Shown here: in pieces, positions 10,778 to 22,358 of the stretch | Position numbering within the stretch: position 1 is the stretch's first letter | Layout: the number at the start of each line of letters is the position of its first letter | Assembly: GCA_018398575.1 (NCBI GenBank) | Contig: JAGTXZ010000014.1 | Location: forward strand, 1-64,000 | Length of the DNA stretch: 64,000 nucleotides | Source: Ampelomyces quisqualis | Taxonomy: Eukaryota > Ascomycota > Dothideomycetes > Pleosporales > Phaeosphaeriaceae | Direction: 5' to 3' | Made by a program: the position numbers and the translations under genes | Notes under the pieces: generated by a model | What the model saw: only the letters and a program-made list of their open reading frames with translations | Databases searched by the model: none | Told to the model about the DNA's origin: nothing

Positions 10778-11396
10778 TGCAATAATACTTATTGTTAGGA
10801 CGCAACAAAGGAAATTCAGGTTTGGAGTTCAGGGAATGTCGCCCTGGGCTAGGTACGGAGTGAACCCCGAGGAGTTACAGCATCCTTTCCTGGCCATCCG
10901 CCACCATCCCGCGCCACTTTGTACCAGTAATTGCCCTAGGTTCACGTGACAGTGGCGACGCACGAATTCTACGCGTTAACTCCGTGGTACAGCAACCCCC
11001 AATTCTGGGCATCATCTTGGAAGCAGGAATCTACGAAGTGTAACAATTGTTCAGGACATGGACTAGTCTTGGATGTAGCCAAGTAGCAATGCGTATTGTT
11101 CTCCTCTGTAAAGCCATGAAACAGATGCTTGATAATGCCTGCAGATATGCAGCGGGCGTGATAACCAGTACGCAAGTGGCCGACCATAGACCACGCCACA
11201 CAACCTTTTGACGAAGCAGGTAGTGGTGGACGATTTATGTATAGATAGCTTAATAAGGTATGCAGGTGCAGAAGATGCGACGGGTCGGCCACTACCTAGC
11301 GCCGGCCCGAGCGCCGCTCGTGAATCCTTCCAACGAGGTAAGGTCTCAAATTGTCCACTGATATCACCTTTTCAGCTCAAGATTCTTGCCTGAGTT
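10778..11396. promoter_or_regulatory. Shared upstream region of two divergent Zn2Cys6 genes
   Basis: 619 bp between the start codons of the broken (-) and intact (+) regulators. It contains one copy of the GTACGGAG motif at about 10853. I see no clear inverted CGG repeats of the kind zinc-cluster proteins bind. The promoter role is inferred from position. Confidence 0.4.
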
Positions 11397-13957
11397 ATGG
11401 TCATGAAAGCAGAGACGCCCTCCTATCACGAAGTACCGTCCAGTAGGCGCAGACCGAAACCAACCTTGTCCTGCACCCTTTGTAGACGAAGGAAGTAAGC
11501 GCAGCATACCCGGACAACTCCGCTATGCTGATCACATGCTCACTGGAAAGGTTGAAATGCGACCGACAACAGCCATGCAAAACATGTGTCGATAGAGGTC
11601 TTTCGCTGTCCTGCACATTTGCTCGCAGTGTACCGGTACCTCAAGAAACACGAGGCACAGACAGTGTCTACGATAGGATTACCCAACTTGAGCAGCTCGT
11701 GGCTTCTCTCATGGGAAGCAAGGAAACCGAGCATCCCAGTCCTGCACTGCCTTCTGCATCACCACTAAATCGACTTCACGAGGAAGACCAGCCAGAAGTA
11801 CCAGGCACACCAGATCGTGTCAAGTTCAGTAATGACACGACCACGTACACAAACAGCAGTCACTGGACAAGCATCTTAGATGGAGTGAGTTTAGAAGCCC
11901 TTGCTGATTTTCATACATGTCTTCATTCACGATGCCGTCAACTCAAGGCGGGACAACTGTGCAGCTTTGTCAGGTGCTCGGACGCTTGAGCTAATGGTAA
12001 TTGTTGCAGATTTCAGAGCTCAAAGAACATCTTGATCACATACCCACCTCGGCTCATGCACATGACAATAATGTTGGAGATATACCTGGACCTGACCTCC
12101 TCTTTGGCCGCCAGCGACATGCCACCAAGCAAGAGTTGTTGGCCGCTCTACCTCTGCGATCTGAGGCCGACCAGCTCGTCGCTTCGTTCTTCGTATCAAT
12201 GAACACGCCTCCCAGTAAGCATTGAGGACGATGTGATACCACAGAAACTGACGGGTCCAGCCTTGATACATCGTCCGAGCTTCCTTCTACAGGTCAGTGC
12301 TGCGTTACTTTCTGATGACTGCACTAACAGCAGACACAGTACGAAAGATTCTGGTGCCACCCCTTTGAGACTCCTACAATGTGGATAGGCTTGCTGTACT
12401 CCGTCTTTTGCATCGGCGCAGGATTTCAGGCTTCCGGTGGCGATGGTCAAGGCCCAGAAGGCGACCCTCTCTACACAGCGCGAGTCGATTATTACCGTGA
12501 AAAGGTTGCACAGGCACTAATCCTGGCCAACTACACCAAATGCCCACCATACACCATAGAGACTTTCCTCACATACTTTGGTTCCGAATACACCCGGTCT
12601 TCGGATACTCAGTTCGGGATGTGGATCCTCGTTGGCATGATTGTGCGCATTGCCCTGCGCATGGGGTATCACCGGGAGCCATCGCGCTTTGCGAATATTC
12701 CACCATTTGAGGGTGAATTGCGGCGGCGAGCTTGGCTGGTCGTCTTAACACTAGATCTTGTATCTTCATCGCAGGTCGGCCTCCCAAGAATGATACAGCC
12801 GTTCATGTACGACACCCAGGAACCACGTAACGTTGACGAAGAGGATTTGTACGAGGACATGGTCGAATTGCCCCCTTCTAAACCGGAATTGGAGCTGACG
12901 CCCCTGTTGTACTCAATCGTAATGACGCGTGTAAGGACTGTGCACGCCAAAGTTATGGATCTCACAAATGCAACATCTCAACCTCCATATCGAGATATCA
13001 TGAATATAGACGCGGTGCTGCGGCATGTCTATGACAGACTGCCAGAATCTTCCAGGGCCATTGCCGCCATGGACTTTGACATTGCAGAGGACCCAACGGC
13101 AATGCGACGCGTCTATCTCGGATTGTCGTTTCTCAAGGCCGAATTGATGCTGCACAGATCTTACCACTTACATGGTCGCACGGACACTAGATATGAGTAT
13201 TCTCGGAGAGTGTGCCTGAATGCAGCATACGAAATGCTTGAGCTCCAACAAAAGCTAGATGCCGAAATCCAACCTGGTGGGAAGCTTTGGTCGCCTGGGT
13301 GGCAAGTGTTCACCATGAGCTGGTACATGTCTGCTATTGTGGCTCAAGACTTCCTCCTAGCTACTACGGTTCTGATATCAGATCTCGACGAAGACTTGAC
13401 ATGTCCTTGTACAATTATGTACAAAGGTGCGACAAGTGGTTTGAAGCTCGATCGCGGGCCACCTTCTAGCCAGCAGATCACCGAGCTCCTTCGTGAGGCA
13501 CAGAAAATATGGTTCAAGGCGAGCAAGAGGTCTAATGAGGCCCATAAGGCTGCCGAAGCAATTCGGCTTGTGCTCAACAAGGCAGCCATTAACGCCCAAC
13601 AGACAGTAGACCCATTTAGCTGTAAGCCAAACGCTTCTCACAGGCGATCAGCGTGCAGTCCGACTACTGACGTACGACTCTAGCCAACACGCCACAGGCG
13701 CAAGCAGACTTGGCCGATTTCACCGGCGGGCCTTCGTCTCAAGATTTCTTTGGGTTGGACATGTATCCACCTTTTGCCGCACGCGATTTCTCCATGAATC
13801 TGGGCGGGTTTACAGACACGTTCAATTGGGTGAGTAGTCTTTGAAGGACGATTCGATGGCGGAATATGGATTGACGGCGGACCAGGGCACTTTAGCAGCT
13901 GACGCCTCGATCTTTCCGTATGATCAACAAGGTCATCAACCCCCATCTCCATCATAG
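11397..13957 (+). CDS. Zn2Cys6 fungal-specific transcription factor
   Basis: Seven exons: 11397-11494, 11551-11884, 12010-12214, 12261-12292, 12340-13621, 13684-13833 and 13899-13957; 2160 nt, 719 aa. It is a nuclear DNA-binding regulator. The zinc cluster uses C26, C29, C36, C42, C45 and C54, followed by a short coiled-coil (YDRITQLEQLVASLM). The fungal_trans middle domain contains ISELKEHL, LIHRPSFLLQ, MWIGLLYSVF, RIALRMGYHREPS and ELRRRAWLVV. The small exon 4 (32 nt) is needed to encode the LIHRPSF motif, and its phases match on both sides. The last two junctions give an acidic tail ending DQQGHQPPSPS; the final donor (GTAGTC at 13834) is the weakest call, since using the GTGAGT at 13830 would end the protein sooner or change the tail. 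The target pathway is unknown. It is divergent from a broken regulator of the same superfamily. Confidence 0.88.
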
Positions 13958-14252
13958 CCGCCTTGTCAGTAGTGCGAGACTGTCTTGATTATTGGACTAT
14001 ACCAGACGAACAGTAAGCGTCTCTGCAGACAACTAGGGGCTTTCTTCCATGTCTTGGATCGGGCCAAGGTAATGTGAAGCGTGGGGAAGGGACTTGGCGC
14101 AGTAGCTCGCCACCAAGCTAGGCCCAACTAAGCAACCAGGCTAGGCCTAATTAGCTCAAGCCCATTTATCGTGCAACACCGCGCACGACTGAGCGTCCAC
14201 CGAACTTCTCTTCACCCACCACAACTCCCAATTGACTCTGCCCACCGCAAAT

Positions 14253-15470
14253 ATGCAGTCGTCGGTCACCACGGCCACTGTGCCCCCGCGGAAACTCTCA
14301 AAAAGGGGCTTCACGGTCAAGGCAGAGAAGCAGCAGGCGCCCCCGTCCAGCAGCGAACATGACCATTTCTTCTGGACCTACACCGAAGAACCGCACCGGA
14401 CACGGCGCATGGCCATCATCAAGGCCCACCCAGAGGTGAGCAGCCGGGAGGTGTCTTCCTCTCACGTCTCTGCGGCTAATTGCACGCAGGTGACCAAGCT
14501 CTGTGGCCCCGAGCCTCTCACCAAGTACCTCGTCGCCTTGGTCGTTTCGCTCCAGCTTCTCTGTGCCTACCTTCTCCGCAACACCCCAATGCTGTCCTGG
14601 CCGTTCTTCCTTACAGCGTACATTGTCGGCGCGACCTCCAACCAGAACCTCTTCCTTGCCATTCACGAGATCTCGCACAATCTGGCCTTCAGGTCTCCTC
14701 TCGCCAACCGCGTCTTCGCGGTGTTTGCGAATATCCCCATCGGCATTCCATACAGCGCGTCGTTCCGACCCTACCATCTCACGCACCACAAGTCGCTGGG
14801 CGTCAATGGCCTCGACACAGATCTGCCTACCGCGTTCGAGGCCATCTTCCTTGATTCTGTTGCGGGCAAGGCCTTTTTCTGCACCTTCCAGATCCTCTTC
14901 TACGCCCTTCGTCCCATGTTTGTGTACAAGCTACCTCTGACCAAGATTCACCTCTTCAACATCGTTACGCAGCTCGCCTTCGACTACGCCTTGGTCCGGT
15001 TCGCGGGAGGAAGAGCCCTTGGGTACCTGATCTTGAGCAGCTTTCTCGCTGGCTCCCTACACCCTTGCGCCGGGCATTTCATCGCCGAGCATTACGTCTT
15101 CGAGAAGACCAACAAGGATGCCACGAATCCTGCGGACCAGATTCCGCTGCCTGAGACGTACTCGTACTATGGCATTCTCAACATTTTCACCTACAACGTC
15201 GGTCTACACAACGAACACCACGACTTCCCTGCCATCCCTTGGACCCGCCTGCATGCACTGAACCGCATCGCGCACGAGTTTTACGACGATCTGCCACAGC
15301 ACAAGAGCTGGGTCAATGTCATGTGGCAGTTTGTGTGGGACAAGGACATCAGCCTCTGGTGCAGAATAAAGAGGCAAGAAGGTGGGAGAAAGGTGGGTGC
15401 CGGAAGTGGCTGGAACGAAGAAGAGCTCGGCGCCAATGAGAAGAAGGGATCCATCCCAGGTGTGCTATAG
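14253..15470 (+). CDS. Sphingolipid delta(4)-desaturase (DES1/DEGS family)
   Basis: Two exons, 14253-14435 and 14490-15470, 387 aa. The enzyme introduces the delta-4 double bond into dihydroceramide in the ER, a step toward glucosylceramide in filamentous fungi. The N-terminal lipid-desaturase motif FFWTYTEEPH precedes several hydrophobic spans. All three di-iron His boxes are present: HEISH, HLTHH and HNEHH. The segment GVNGLDTDLPT and the PETYSYYGILN stretch before the third box are typical of the family. The 54-nt intron (GTGAGC..GCAG) is a multiple of three without a stop, so retention would add 18 residues; removal restores the conserved HPEVTKLCGPEP junction. The start at ATG 14253 is preferred over an upstream in-frame TTG. 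The C-terminus is basic and Gly-rich. It is convergent with the J-protein gene. Confidence 0.95.
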   Translation: MQSSVTTATVPPRKLSKRGFTVKAEKQQAPPSSSEHDHFFWTYTEEPHRTRRMAIIKAHPEVSSREVSSSHVSAANCTQVTKLCGPEPLTKYLVALVVSLQLLCAYLLRNTPMLSWPFFLTAYIVGATSNQNLFLAIHEISHNLAFRSPLANRVFAVFANIPIGIPYSASFRPYHLTHHKSLGVNGLDTDLPTAFEAIFLDSVAGKAFFCTFQILFYALRPMFVYKLPLTKIHLFNIVTQLAFDYALVRFAGGRALGYLILSSFLAGSLHPCAGHFIAEHYVFEKTNKDATNPADQIPLPETYSYYGILNIFTYNVGLHNEHHDFPAIPWTRLHALNRIAHEFYDDLPQHKSWVNVMWQFVWDKDISLWCRIKRQEGGRKVGAGSGWNEEELGANEKKGSIPGVL

Positions 15471-15600
15471 GATTGCGCAATCACTTGCATGGCCGGCGTT
15501 ATGGGTAGAACTGAGCGACAACATGCTTATACAATTTAGATGGCTTTTGACAAGCACGTGTAACCCTAAACAACACAATTTTTGTCTCCAACTCTCGCGC

Positions 15601-16755
15601 TCACACTGACCCTACAGCCGCTAACCGCCAAAACTTCTTTGACCCCCAATTCTGCTCCGCGCAGTAGAACTTCTTAGACATCTTCTCAAATCTGACACCA
15701 CCACACGCCATCTTAATAGCAGCCATGGGCGACCCCACAGGCCACGGCTCCTGCTCCGGCACTCCTCCCCCTTCACCCACCACTTGCGCAGGAAAGTACG
15801 GCCAAAACATCAAACACGTCACCCTCGCCGTCGAATAGAACGGCGCCAAGAAACCCATGTCCATATCAAACGCCCACGTGTACATACATGCCAGCGGACT
15901 CAGCACACTCGGGACTTCGTCCATCGCCGTCGCGAGCGAAATCCGCAGCGCGATCTCGCCGTTGCGCAGTTCGACGAACATGGACGACAGCGCTGTTTGC
16001 CGGCCACCCGGTGTGTGGATCACATTCAGCGTACAGTCCCGTCCAAAGCTGTCCGACAGGCTAGCGGTGCGGTCTCGAGATAGATGTATTTCAACACTTA
16101 TCTGGGCGCGCGTGTCGCTTTGGACTAAAGGCAGGACGGGGCGGCGAGCGAACGCGTACTTTGCGGAGAGCGAGAGGGAAAAGGACCAGCCGCAGTGGCT
16201 TGCGTATTTCAGGGTTGTAGTAGAGGGGGAGGAGGAGACGGGCGCGTAGAACCAGGGGATGTTGAGGGAGGTGGGTTGCGTGGGATTTCCGGAGGTGAAG
16301 GGGTGGACGGTTGCACGGGGATGCGGAGGCGGTGATGGGGGTGGAGCTTGTTGTGAACCGAAGTCATTCGGGCGCGGCGGCGGCGGAGGAGGAGGAGGGG
16401 GCGGTTGAGTGTCTCTTGGCTGCCACGATGACGATGGGTCTGGGTGTGGTGGTGGTTGTGTATATGCCTTTGCACTCGGCCGCCTGTACTGCGCTTGTCC
16501 TGGAGGGCGAGTTTGTGCTGCTGGTCGTGTTGCTCGCGTGGCTCTATCGTATGCTGCGCGCTTCAAAGGGTCCGACAGAATCTCATTAGCAGTTGTTGCT
16601 AACTTGAAGGTCTTCTCGCGATCTGCGCGTTCGGCGTCTGTTAAGTGGAGGGTCTTGTCTGGGTGGTGCGTTAGAGCGAGTTTGCGATAGGCCAGTTTGA
16701 TATCCGCATCGCTGGCTGTGACGGTAACGCGCAGGACATCGTAGTGGGTTCGCAT
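15601..16755 (-). CDS. J-domain (DnaJ-like) protein with proline-rich centre
   Basis: Single exon, 384 aa. The J domain occupies residues 1-72 and carries the HPD tripeptide (LTHHPDKT) needed to stimulate Hsp70 ATPase activity. Residues about 75-165 are extremely rich in Pro and Gln, with long proline runs, and look disordered. The C-terminal half (about 170-384) has a mixed, folded composition without Zn-finger or DnaJ C-terminal motifs, so this is a class III (type C) J-protein. No signal peptide or membrane segment is seen. The client and location are unknown. The low-complexity centre makes mirror frames on the other strand look open; they are shadows. Confidence 0.85.
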   Translation of the reverse strand: MRTHYDVLRVTVTASDADIKLAYRKLALTHHPDKTLHLTDAERADREKTFKLATTANEILSDPLKRAAYDRATRATRPAAQTRPPGQAQYRRPSAKAYTQPPPHPDPSSSWQPRDTQPPPPPPPPPPRPNDFGSQQAPPPSPPPHPRATVHPFTSGNPTQPTSLNIPWFYAPVSSSPSTTTLKYASHCGWSFSLSLSAKYAFARRPVLPLVQSDTRAQISVEIHLSRDRTASLSDSFGRDCTLNVIHTPGGRQTALSSMFVELRNGEIALRISLATAMDEVPSVLSPLACMYTWAFDMDMGFLAPFYSTARVTCLMFWPYFPAQVVGEGGGVPEQEPWPVGSPMAAIKMACGGVRFEKMSKKFYCAEQNWGSKKFWRLAAVGSV

Positions 16756-18766
16756 GGCGTGTTTGATCTGACGGGTGGGCTGTTGTTGGACTTGAAGTGA
16801 GAGATCATAGCTGGAAGAAAGCGTTTTGGTACGTCGTCATAGGCGCGTGGAAGTGATGGTGAAAGGGAACTTGAGCAGTGACGGACAACAATGGTGGAGC
16901 ACGTGTCTGGCTTGAGCGTTTGTTCTCCACGGGTAGGTGTGTCGAGGACTGAGACAGTGATTACCAGTAACTTGGCTTGACGGGAACGAGTGAATCTACG
17001 CTTTGGATGTGTATGTTCACCGCAGCTATGTTTTCCCCACCAAGAAGCCTATAATCGTGCGATATACCTTTAGCAGTACTTCTTTAACGTGAGGCTTGAT
17101 GCAAGGATGCATTCGTGTCGTGGCTGTTATGGTTTTGAGCCTCGTCTATACCTTCTCTCATGTCGTCACCCGTATCAAGTGGCGGTCACAAGAAGGAGCG
17201 TTTCTGTCACGCAGGATATTAACATACACAACTCAGAAGCCAACACATATCCATAGACGAGCTGAACACAATGACCAACCACATTAAGCCTAAAGATGCA
17301 CTTTAGCAAGCCAGAGCCGATATCAAAGACGCTATGATTGAATGCAATTTAAAGGCAGTACTATACGTCACCCTACAACTGAAATATTGGAGAAGATATC
17401 TACTGCAGACATTACCTTGCAGTGCCTTATTCAAAGTGCCCAAACAACATCCTAGATAGAAACGGGGAAAGTTGAAATTTCGTTGTAAAGGAATGTACAA
17501 TTGTCTTGACTCATTACATAAACACTTTGTTTTTCTATTCATTGGTTTTTTGCAGCATAGCTTCGGGATACTTATTTTTCGGCCCACTCGACCGCATCGT
17601 TGCTTGAAACATGACATGGTCACCGACACCAACGACAAGACATATTGGCCGAGCTCGTGATGTGCTTAGCAAATGATTGAGGGTGTACTAAAAAGCCACC
17701 CCCGTAGGCAGGAAGTCCCAGCATTTATTGTGGTCTAACAGACGGCGTCTAATATTGTCTTTCTCTGTGTGTCCGACGTCGCGAAGACTTGTATCGGCTC
17801 ACGATGTGCTTTGTCAGGTCGGATGGTTGTTGGAGTTTTCTATATTTCCTTCCGTGATACCAAGTCATCAATGCCAGCGCTCTGGTGCAGTTCACAGAAT
17901 ATGCAGTATCGGTGAAGAAGGCACGAGGGCTCGACCTGGACGTCCTGAGCGTTGGCGACGTCGTGTCAGCAATGCGAGAGGTGTATGGAAGAGTTGACGT
18001 TCTAGTCAGGCCGCCCCTCGGGCCCTCACGGCGCCGGATGTCAAGGCTATCTTCGAAAAAAATGACAGGAATCCCAAGCCCTCCGAACAAGTGGGCGCGA
18101 TTTATCCGTCTCGCTGAGCTCTCGTTGGATGAGGCGCACGCTCTTTCATTCCGAAGCGCCCCGTCGACCAGGCAGTAAGTTCTGGTACGCCACTCAAGCG
18201 ACAGTACAAGGGCGACGAAGAGAGGAGCAGGAGCATAAGTATAACAAAGGAGACTAGGAGTAGGAGTAGGAGTAGTACAGCCAAGGAGAGGAGCAGGAGC
18301 AGGAGTAGGACAGCAGAAGTGACGACGAACCCACATTAAACAAACACACGAATCCCCGTTTTAGCAGCAGAGCACGCAAGGAAACCACCCTGAATCAACA
18401 TACGAATCCGCATTTCGACGCAGCCCAGGAATCCCCTTTGGTACTTTAAATCGTACTTGGTATTACGTTGGATGGGACAAGTTCAGCGCAGAGGCACATG
18501 TATCGGAATCTAAAAATGATACAACCAACTCTTGAGTTTCCTTCGTGATGTGTGTCCGGTATATCCTAATGATCGACAAGCGTTCTCTACTTAGATACAC
18601 ACTACACTGTTCATGCTCTGCTGAGCTGGACTACGCGGCGCTCTCTTTGACTTGTTCAGTTGTTGGTGAAACGAGGGGCAACGGCAATTCCCACTTGCTT
18701 TGGCTAGTGCATTAAGACATTCCCATTTTCAGTTCTATAATCACGTGCTACCAGATGCGGTCCCGA
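16756..18766. other. Gene-poor region
   Basis: Two kilobases upstream of the J-protein gene with only short frames. A 195-codon minus-strand frame at 17749-18336 is made largely of the translated simple repeat at 18215-18318 and has no recognisable domain. No tRNA was seen. Confidence 0.55.
18215..18318. repeat. Purine-rich hexanucleotide-type repeat (AGGAGN)n
   Basis: Imperfect AGGAGT/AGGAGC units recur across about 100 bp, most regularly at about 18257-18277 and 18286-18309. The strand is almost pure purine. It explains the open but meaningless frames in this interval. Confidence 0.8.
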
Positions 18767-19036
18767 TCAGTTACTCAGATGGTCCTGATTCACGCTCCTC
18801 TCAAGCATGAGCTTGGACAAGGCCTCATCCTTACCAGCAATGCCCTTGGCCATCGCCCTGTTCTCCTCTTCAATCACCGCTTGACCTGCTCTGATTTTCT
18901 TAAGCTCTTCCTTCAATTCCGACGCGCGGGGATTGATTTCGTCGACTCGACGCTCGAGCTCTGCAATTCGACTCTCTCGTTTTTCCGCGTCAACAATCCT
19001 CTTGATCCTCTTGGCACGTGCGTCTGCTAACAGCAT
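18767..19036 (-). CDS. Coiled-coil ORF, possible last exon of an unknown gene
   Basis: An 89-codon frame from ATG 19036 that is strongly coiled-coil: residues 5-80 are rich in Glu, Lys, Arg and Leu with heptad spacing (IAELERRVDEI, LKEELKKIRAG). A basic stretch (RAKRIKRIVDAEKRE) precedes the coil, which recalls a bZIP layout, but the Asn/Arg basic-region signature is absent. Upstream on the same strand there is a good donor (GTAAGT near 19168) and possible short exons around 19060-19130, but I could not join them in one frame. I do not recognise the family. It may be a gene remnant or the 3' exon of a small gene. Confidence 0.3.
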   Translation of the reverse strand: MLLADARAKRIKRIVDAEKRESRIAELERRVDEINPRASELKEELKKIRAGQAVIEEENRAMAKGIAGKDEALSKLMLERSVNQDHLSN

Positions 19037-21530
19037 GCCTTATTTGACCAGATTCTCACTTCAGTCTCAGTGTCGATGCTGCTGCTAGGAAGCTGGATTT
19101 CCTGTAGCAGCTGTCGCGACCTGGTCGCGGTTACTTGTGTTTATGGCAACAAATCGTGTCGACTTACCAGTTGGTGTTGCTTGCCTTACTAGCGCGTAGC
19201 CGCCATGATTTTTTCAGCAGTGAGATGCTTATCGACGTCGCTCTTTCCGTTCCATCTTCACCTTGTCGCGCTAACTCAATGCGTCTTAGAGCATCCGGTT
19301 CAACATGACTACTCCGTACGTACGTTAAACTTGCAACAATAGCGCAGATCAACAACGTATTTAATGAAAAAGGTTCAAGTACATATATACCTAAATGCGT
19401 TCTCTGCTTCTTGTTGTACTATAGCGGCTTGGACTAACGCGTCGTTTACGTGGAATGACCTTGACGATAACCAGCCTTTGACTCCAGCATTATGCATCCT
19501 TCATGCTGTGCTAGGCTGGACCACAAACTCTCAGAAGAAATTTTTGTCAAGCTTGCCACGCAGCAGCCCAAGCACCGCGATTTCACCAACACTTCGCCTT
19601 TTCGATGAACTCTTTTAGATGTATTTAGAATGCGAAAGAGGCAGCTGCAAAAGCGACCACAGTGCCGACTGACCCATCGAGGAAACTCTTCTGCACAAAA
19701 GAAAAGGCATGACAAAGAGGCATGAATAATGAAGCGTTACGAGAACTGGAAGGATTTAAGAAGCCAAATATGTCACGAATGTGCAGATTTCGATGGCCAC
19801 TGCAATTGCACCTAGTGTGTAGGTGATGAGTAGACCATGTGTTTCGCTCACACCTATGATACTTGCCCCAGGCCAAGGGCAACCTGATTGCTGTTGACAA
19901 TGGTGCTCAACCACACCAGATGTTAGCTACTCGCCTAGTTTCTTACGTCAGCAGAAGCATTGCAGGTGGGTTGGCCGTGTTGCGGATGTGGTTCGTGATG
20001 GGCGGAGGGGTCACGGAGCGATGATCCACCTCGGATCACTACCTTTTCAAGGTGTGTCGACCTCATGATTCCACAGTAGTCAGCAGCAAAGGGAGAAGTG
20101 TGGCACGGCATGCCCGAACATGTGCGCAAGCGGGTGCTTTTCTTGCAGCATGTTGCCCGCTAGACGTACGGAGTACCATGTACTGCTACGTCGACAAAGG
20201 CGACGCCAGTACCTACGGAGTATCCGTAGTGCGATGGGTCCAGAAATGACAAGGTGATTGACGACCCGTTTCTCGATGGCGGAACCGGGCCGACGGCGAC
20301 GTACACAGTACGATCGAAGTGGAATGTACCGAGTAGTGCCGGCTACTGTTCCACGGCAGTTCTCACGTGAAATAATGTGGTTCAGTGTTCCCGGTGTGGT
20401 ACCCCGCTCCTGACGAATCTTGACGTTGTCTAGCTGCGCATTATTATGGATGGGCCTTGGGGAATCTTGTCATATTACACAACGCCTGGAGTCCAGAACC
20501 GAACAAAGAAAAACTCTGCTGCTGGTCAGCACGCACGAGTGGGCGCACCGATAGGTCGAGCAATGGTTGCGGCGCAGGTTGTGGATAAGCGACGTGCCGG
20601 CGAGCCGCCCAGCACTCCGTACCGAGCGGCGAGTGTACATGCACAGCCGGCCAACCTAAACGTGCCCGAGGCCCGCAATTCATTTCCAGCACATGCTGAA
20701 AATGCCATGCAACCAAGACAGGCGCAGGCCAGATGGCAGTGGCATGACGAGTCGCCGGCATCGACGCCTCGCAAGCGGTCCCACGTCACAAGCGGGCGCA
20801 CAGCAGGCTTGAGCCTGGGGCAGTGGAGCGCGGCGGGCCAATAATGACGAACACACAGCGCGCAGGACAGTGTGAGCAGGAGACTCGGCAGCTGGCGGTT
20901 GACTTCGCAGCCATGGCGTCTCCGGGCGTGTTTCGTTTGCCGTCAGCAAAGCGTACCTGAACATCCCTGCATGGCCCCCCTTGCGGCGGCATGAAACGTG
21001 AGACGGCGCTGCTGCGTCCTGGCGAATTTTGCCCAATTTCAGCTGGCAGCGCGCGACAGCTGGCAGCCGTCAAGAGTCAACAGTCAAGAGTCAAGACGAC
21101 GACTTGTTGAGGGCCGGCGTCGAGGCGCTGCACTGCTGCCGGCTGCCACGTTCGCCGGAAGTGGCTTAGTGGGCGCTGTGTCTCGGTTGCCAGGGGCCTA
21201 CGCTTAGGCTTTGCGCTACTGCCCCCAGGACACACGTTCTTACACCCGCGTTCTTTATAACGCACAGTGCTGCCGCCTCCTGTCCGCTCCTTACAGGCTT
21301 GACGCTTTGCACTTTCTTTCAGCCCCCTTCCTTCACTCACCGAGACTCAGCATCTCGCCCCCGTCAACCCTGACACTCACAGTCCCTACGCCACACGTGC
21401 AACCTTCGAACTGCCAGACGGTTCAGTCACTCCCTGCAAACCCACCACCGCCCAGCTATCCGTAGCATACTCTTGCTCACAACCACCAACACTCGCCCAC
21501 CCGCCGGCCAAACCCCAAACAAACGCCAAA
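19037..21530. other. Gene-poor region upstream of the DPBB gene
   Basis: No gene could be supported. Copies of a TACTCCGTA / TACGGAGTA motif occur at about 19310, 20167, 20213 and 20614. The last few hundred bases before 21531 are C/T-rich with CTTTATAA at about 21252, fitting a promoter and long 5' leader for the secreted protein gene. Confidence 0.5.
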
Positions 21531-22358
21531 ATGAAGACCTCTGCTGTCCTCGCCTCACTGCTCTTCGGCTCTTTCGCCGTTGCTGCCCCCTTCGACAAGC
21601 GCGCTCTCGTCTACAAAACCGAGATCGTCACCGAAACCGTTGTCGTGTACACGACTGTCTACGACGACGTGCAGTCCGTCGCTGAAGCCACCACCACTTC
21701 CGCCGGCTACTTTTACGAGCAGCCCAAGGCCCCCTCCAGCGCAGCCGCCCAGCCAACTCCAGAGGCCCCTGTCGCGCAGGAACTCTCCGGCACCTACGTT
21801 GCGCCAGCGCCTGTACAGCCAACTCCCGTAGTGGAGCCAGTGAAGCCTGTCGTTCAGACCCCCAGTCCCGTGGTCGGAGACTCCAAGCCCGTAGAGACAA
21901 CCCAGCCCGCGCCCACGTCTACCTATGTCGCTCCCGAGCCCGTCTACAGCGCCGCCCCTGCTCCTGCGCCCGCGCCCGCTCCCGCGCCCGCTGCTTCCCC
22001 AGCCGATTCCGCCTCCGGCTCCGGTATGGTGCACACCAACGTCGACATGACCATCTACGACAACAACGGTGGCTTTGGCGCCTGCGGAACCGAACTCCAC
22101 GACACGGACATGATCGTCGCTCTTGCCAAGGACACCTGGGGTGCCTCGACCTACAATCCCGCAACCGGCGCGGCCACCAACCCCTGGTGTGGACAGCGCA
22201 TCAAGATCGAGTACAATGGCAACCACATCTTCGCCAAGATCATGGACCTGTGCCCCGGCTGCAAGGGCGCTGACATCGACCTCTCGCTCGCCGCATGGAA
22301 GGAGCTCACCAAGTTGGACGAGAAGACCCGCCTCAAGGCTTCGTGGTCCCCTGCATAA
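21531..22358 (+). CDS. Secreted DPBB / expansin-like (RlpA-like) protein
   Basis: Single exon, 275 aa. Residues 1-18 form a signal peptide, followed by a Kex2-type KR site at 23-24. The centre (about 60-165) is Pro/Ala/Thr/Val-rich, with near-repeats of TYVAP and a run of alternating Ala-Pro, and is probably heavily O-glycosylated. The C-terminal 110 residues are a double-psi beta-barrel domain: GACGTELHDTDMIVAL, NPWCGQRIKIEYNG, IMDLCPGCKGADIDLSLAAW. The Asp of the DLS motif and the four cysteines match fungal RlpA-like and expansin-like proteins. Such proteins are wall-associated and often expressed on plant material; a catalytic role is unproven. It could be a wall-loosening factor or a structural wall protein. 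Confidence 0.9.
   Translation: MKTSAVLASLLFGSFAVAAPFDKRALVYKTEIVTETVVVYTTVYDDVQSVAEATTTSAGYFYEQPKAPSSAAAQPTPEAPVAQELSGTYVAPAPVQPTPVVEPVKPVVQTPSPVVGDSKPVETTQPAPTSTYVAPEPVYSAAPAPAPAPAPAPAASPADSASGSGMVHTNVDMTIYDNNGGFGACGTELHDTDMIVALAKDTWGASTYNPATGAATNPWCGQRIKIEYNGNHIFAKIMDLCPGCKGADIDLSLAAWKELTKLDEKTRLKASWSPA

Noticed and set aside
17749..18336. 195-codon minus-strand frame rich in Pro, Thr and Leu
   Set aside because: It is largely a translation of the purine-rich hexanucleotide repeat, with no domain and no start context.
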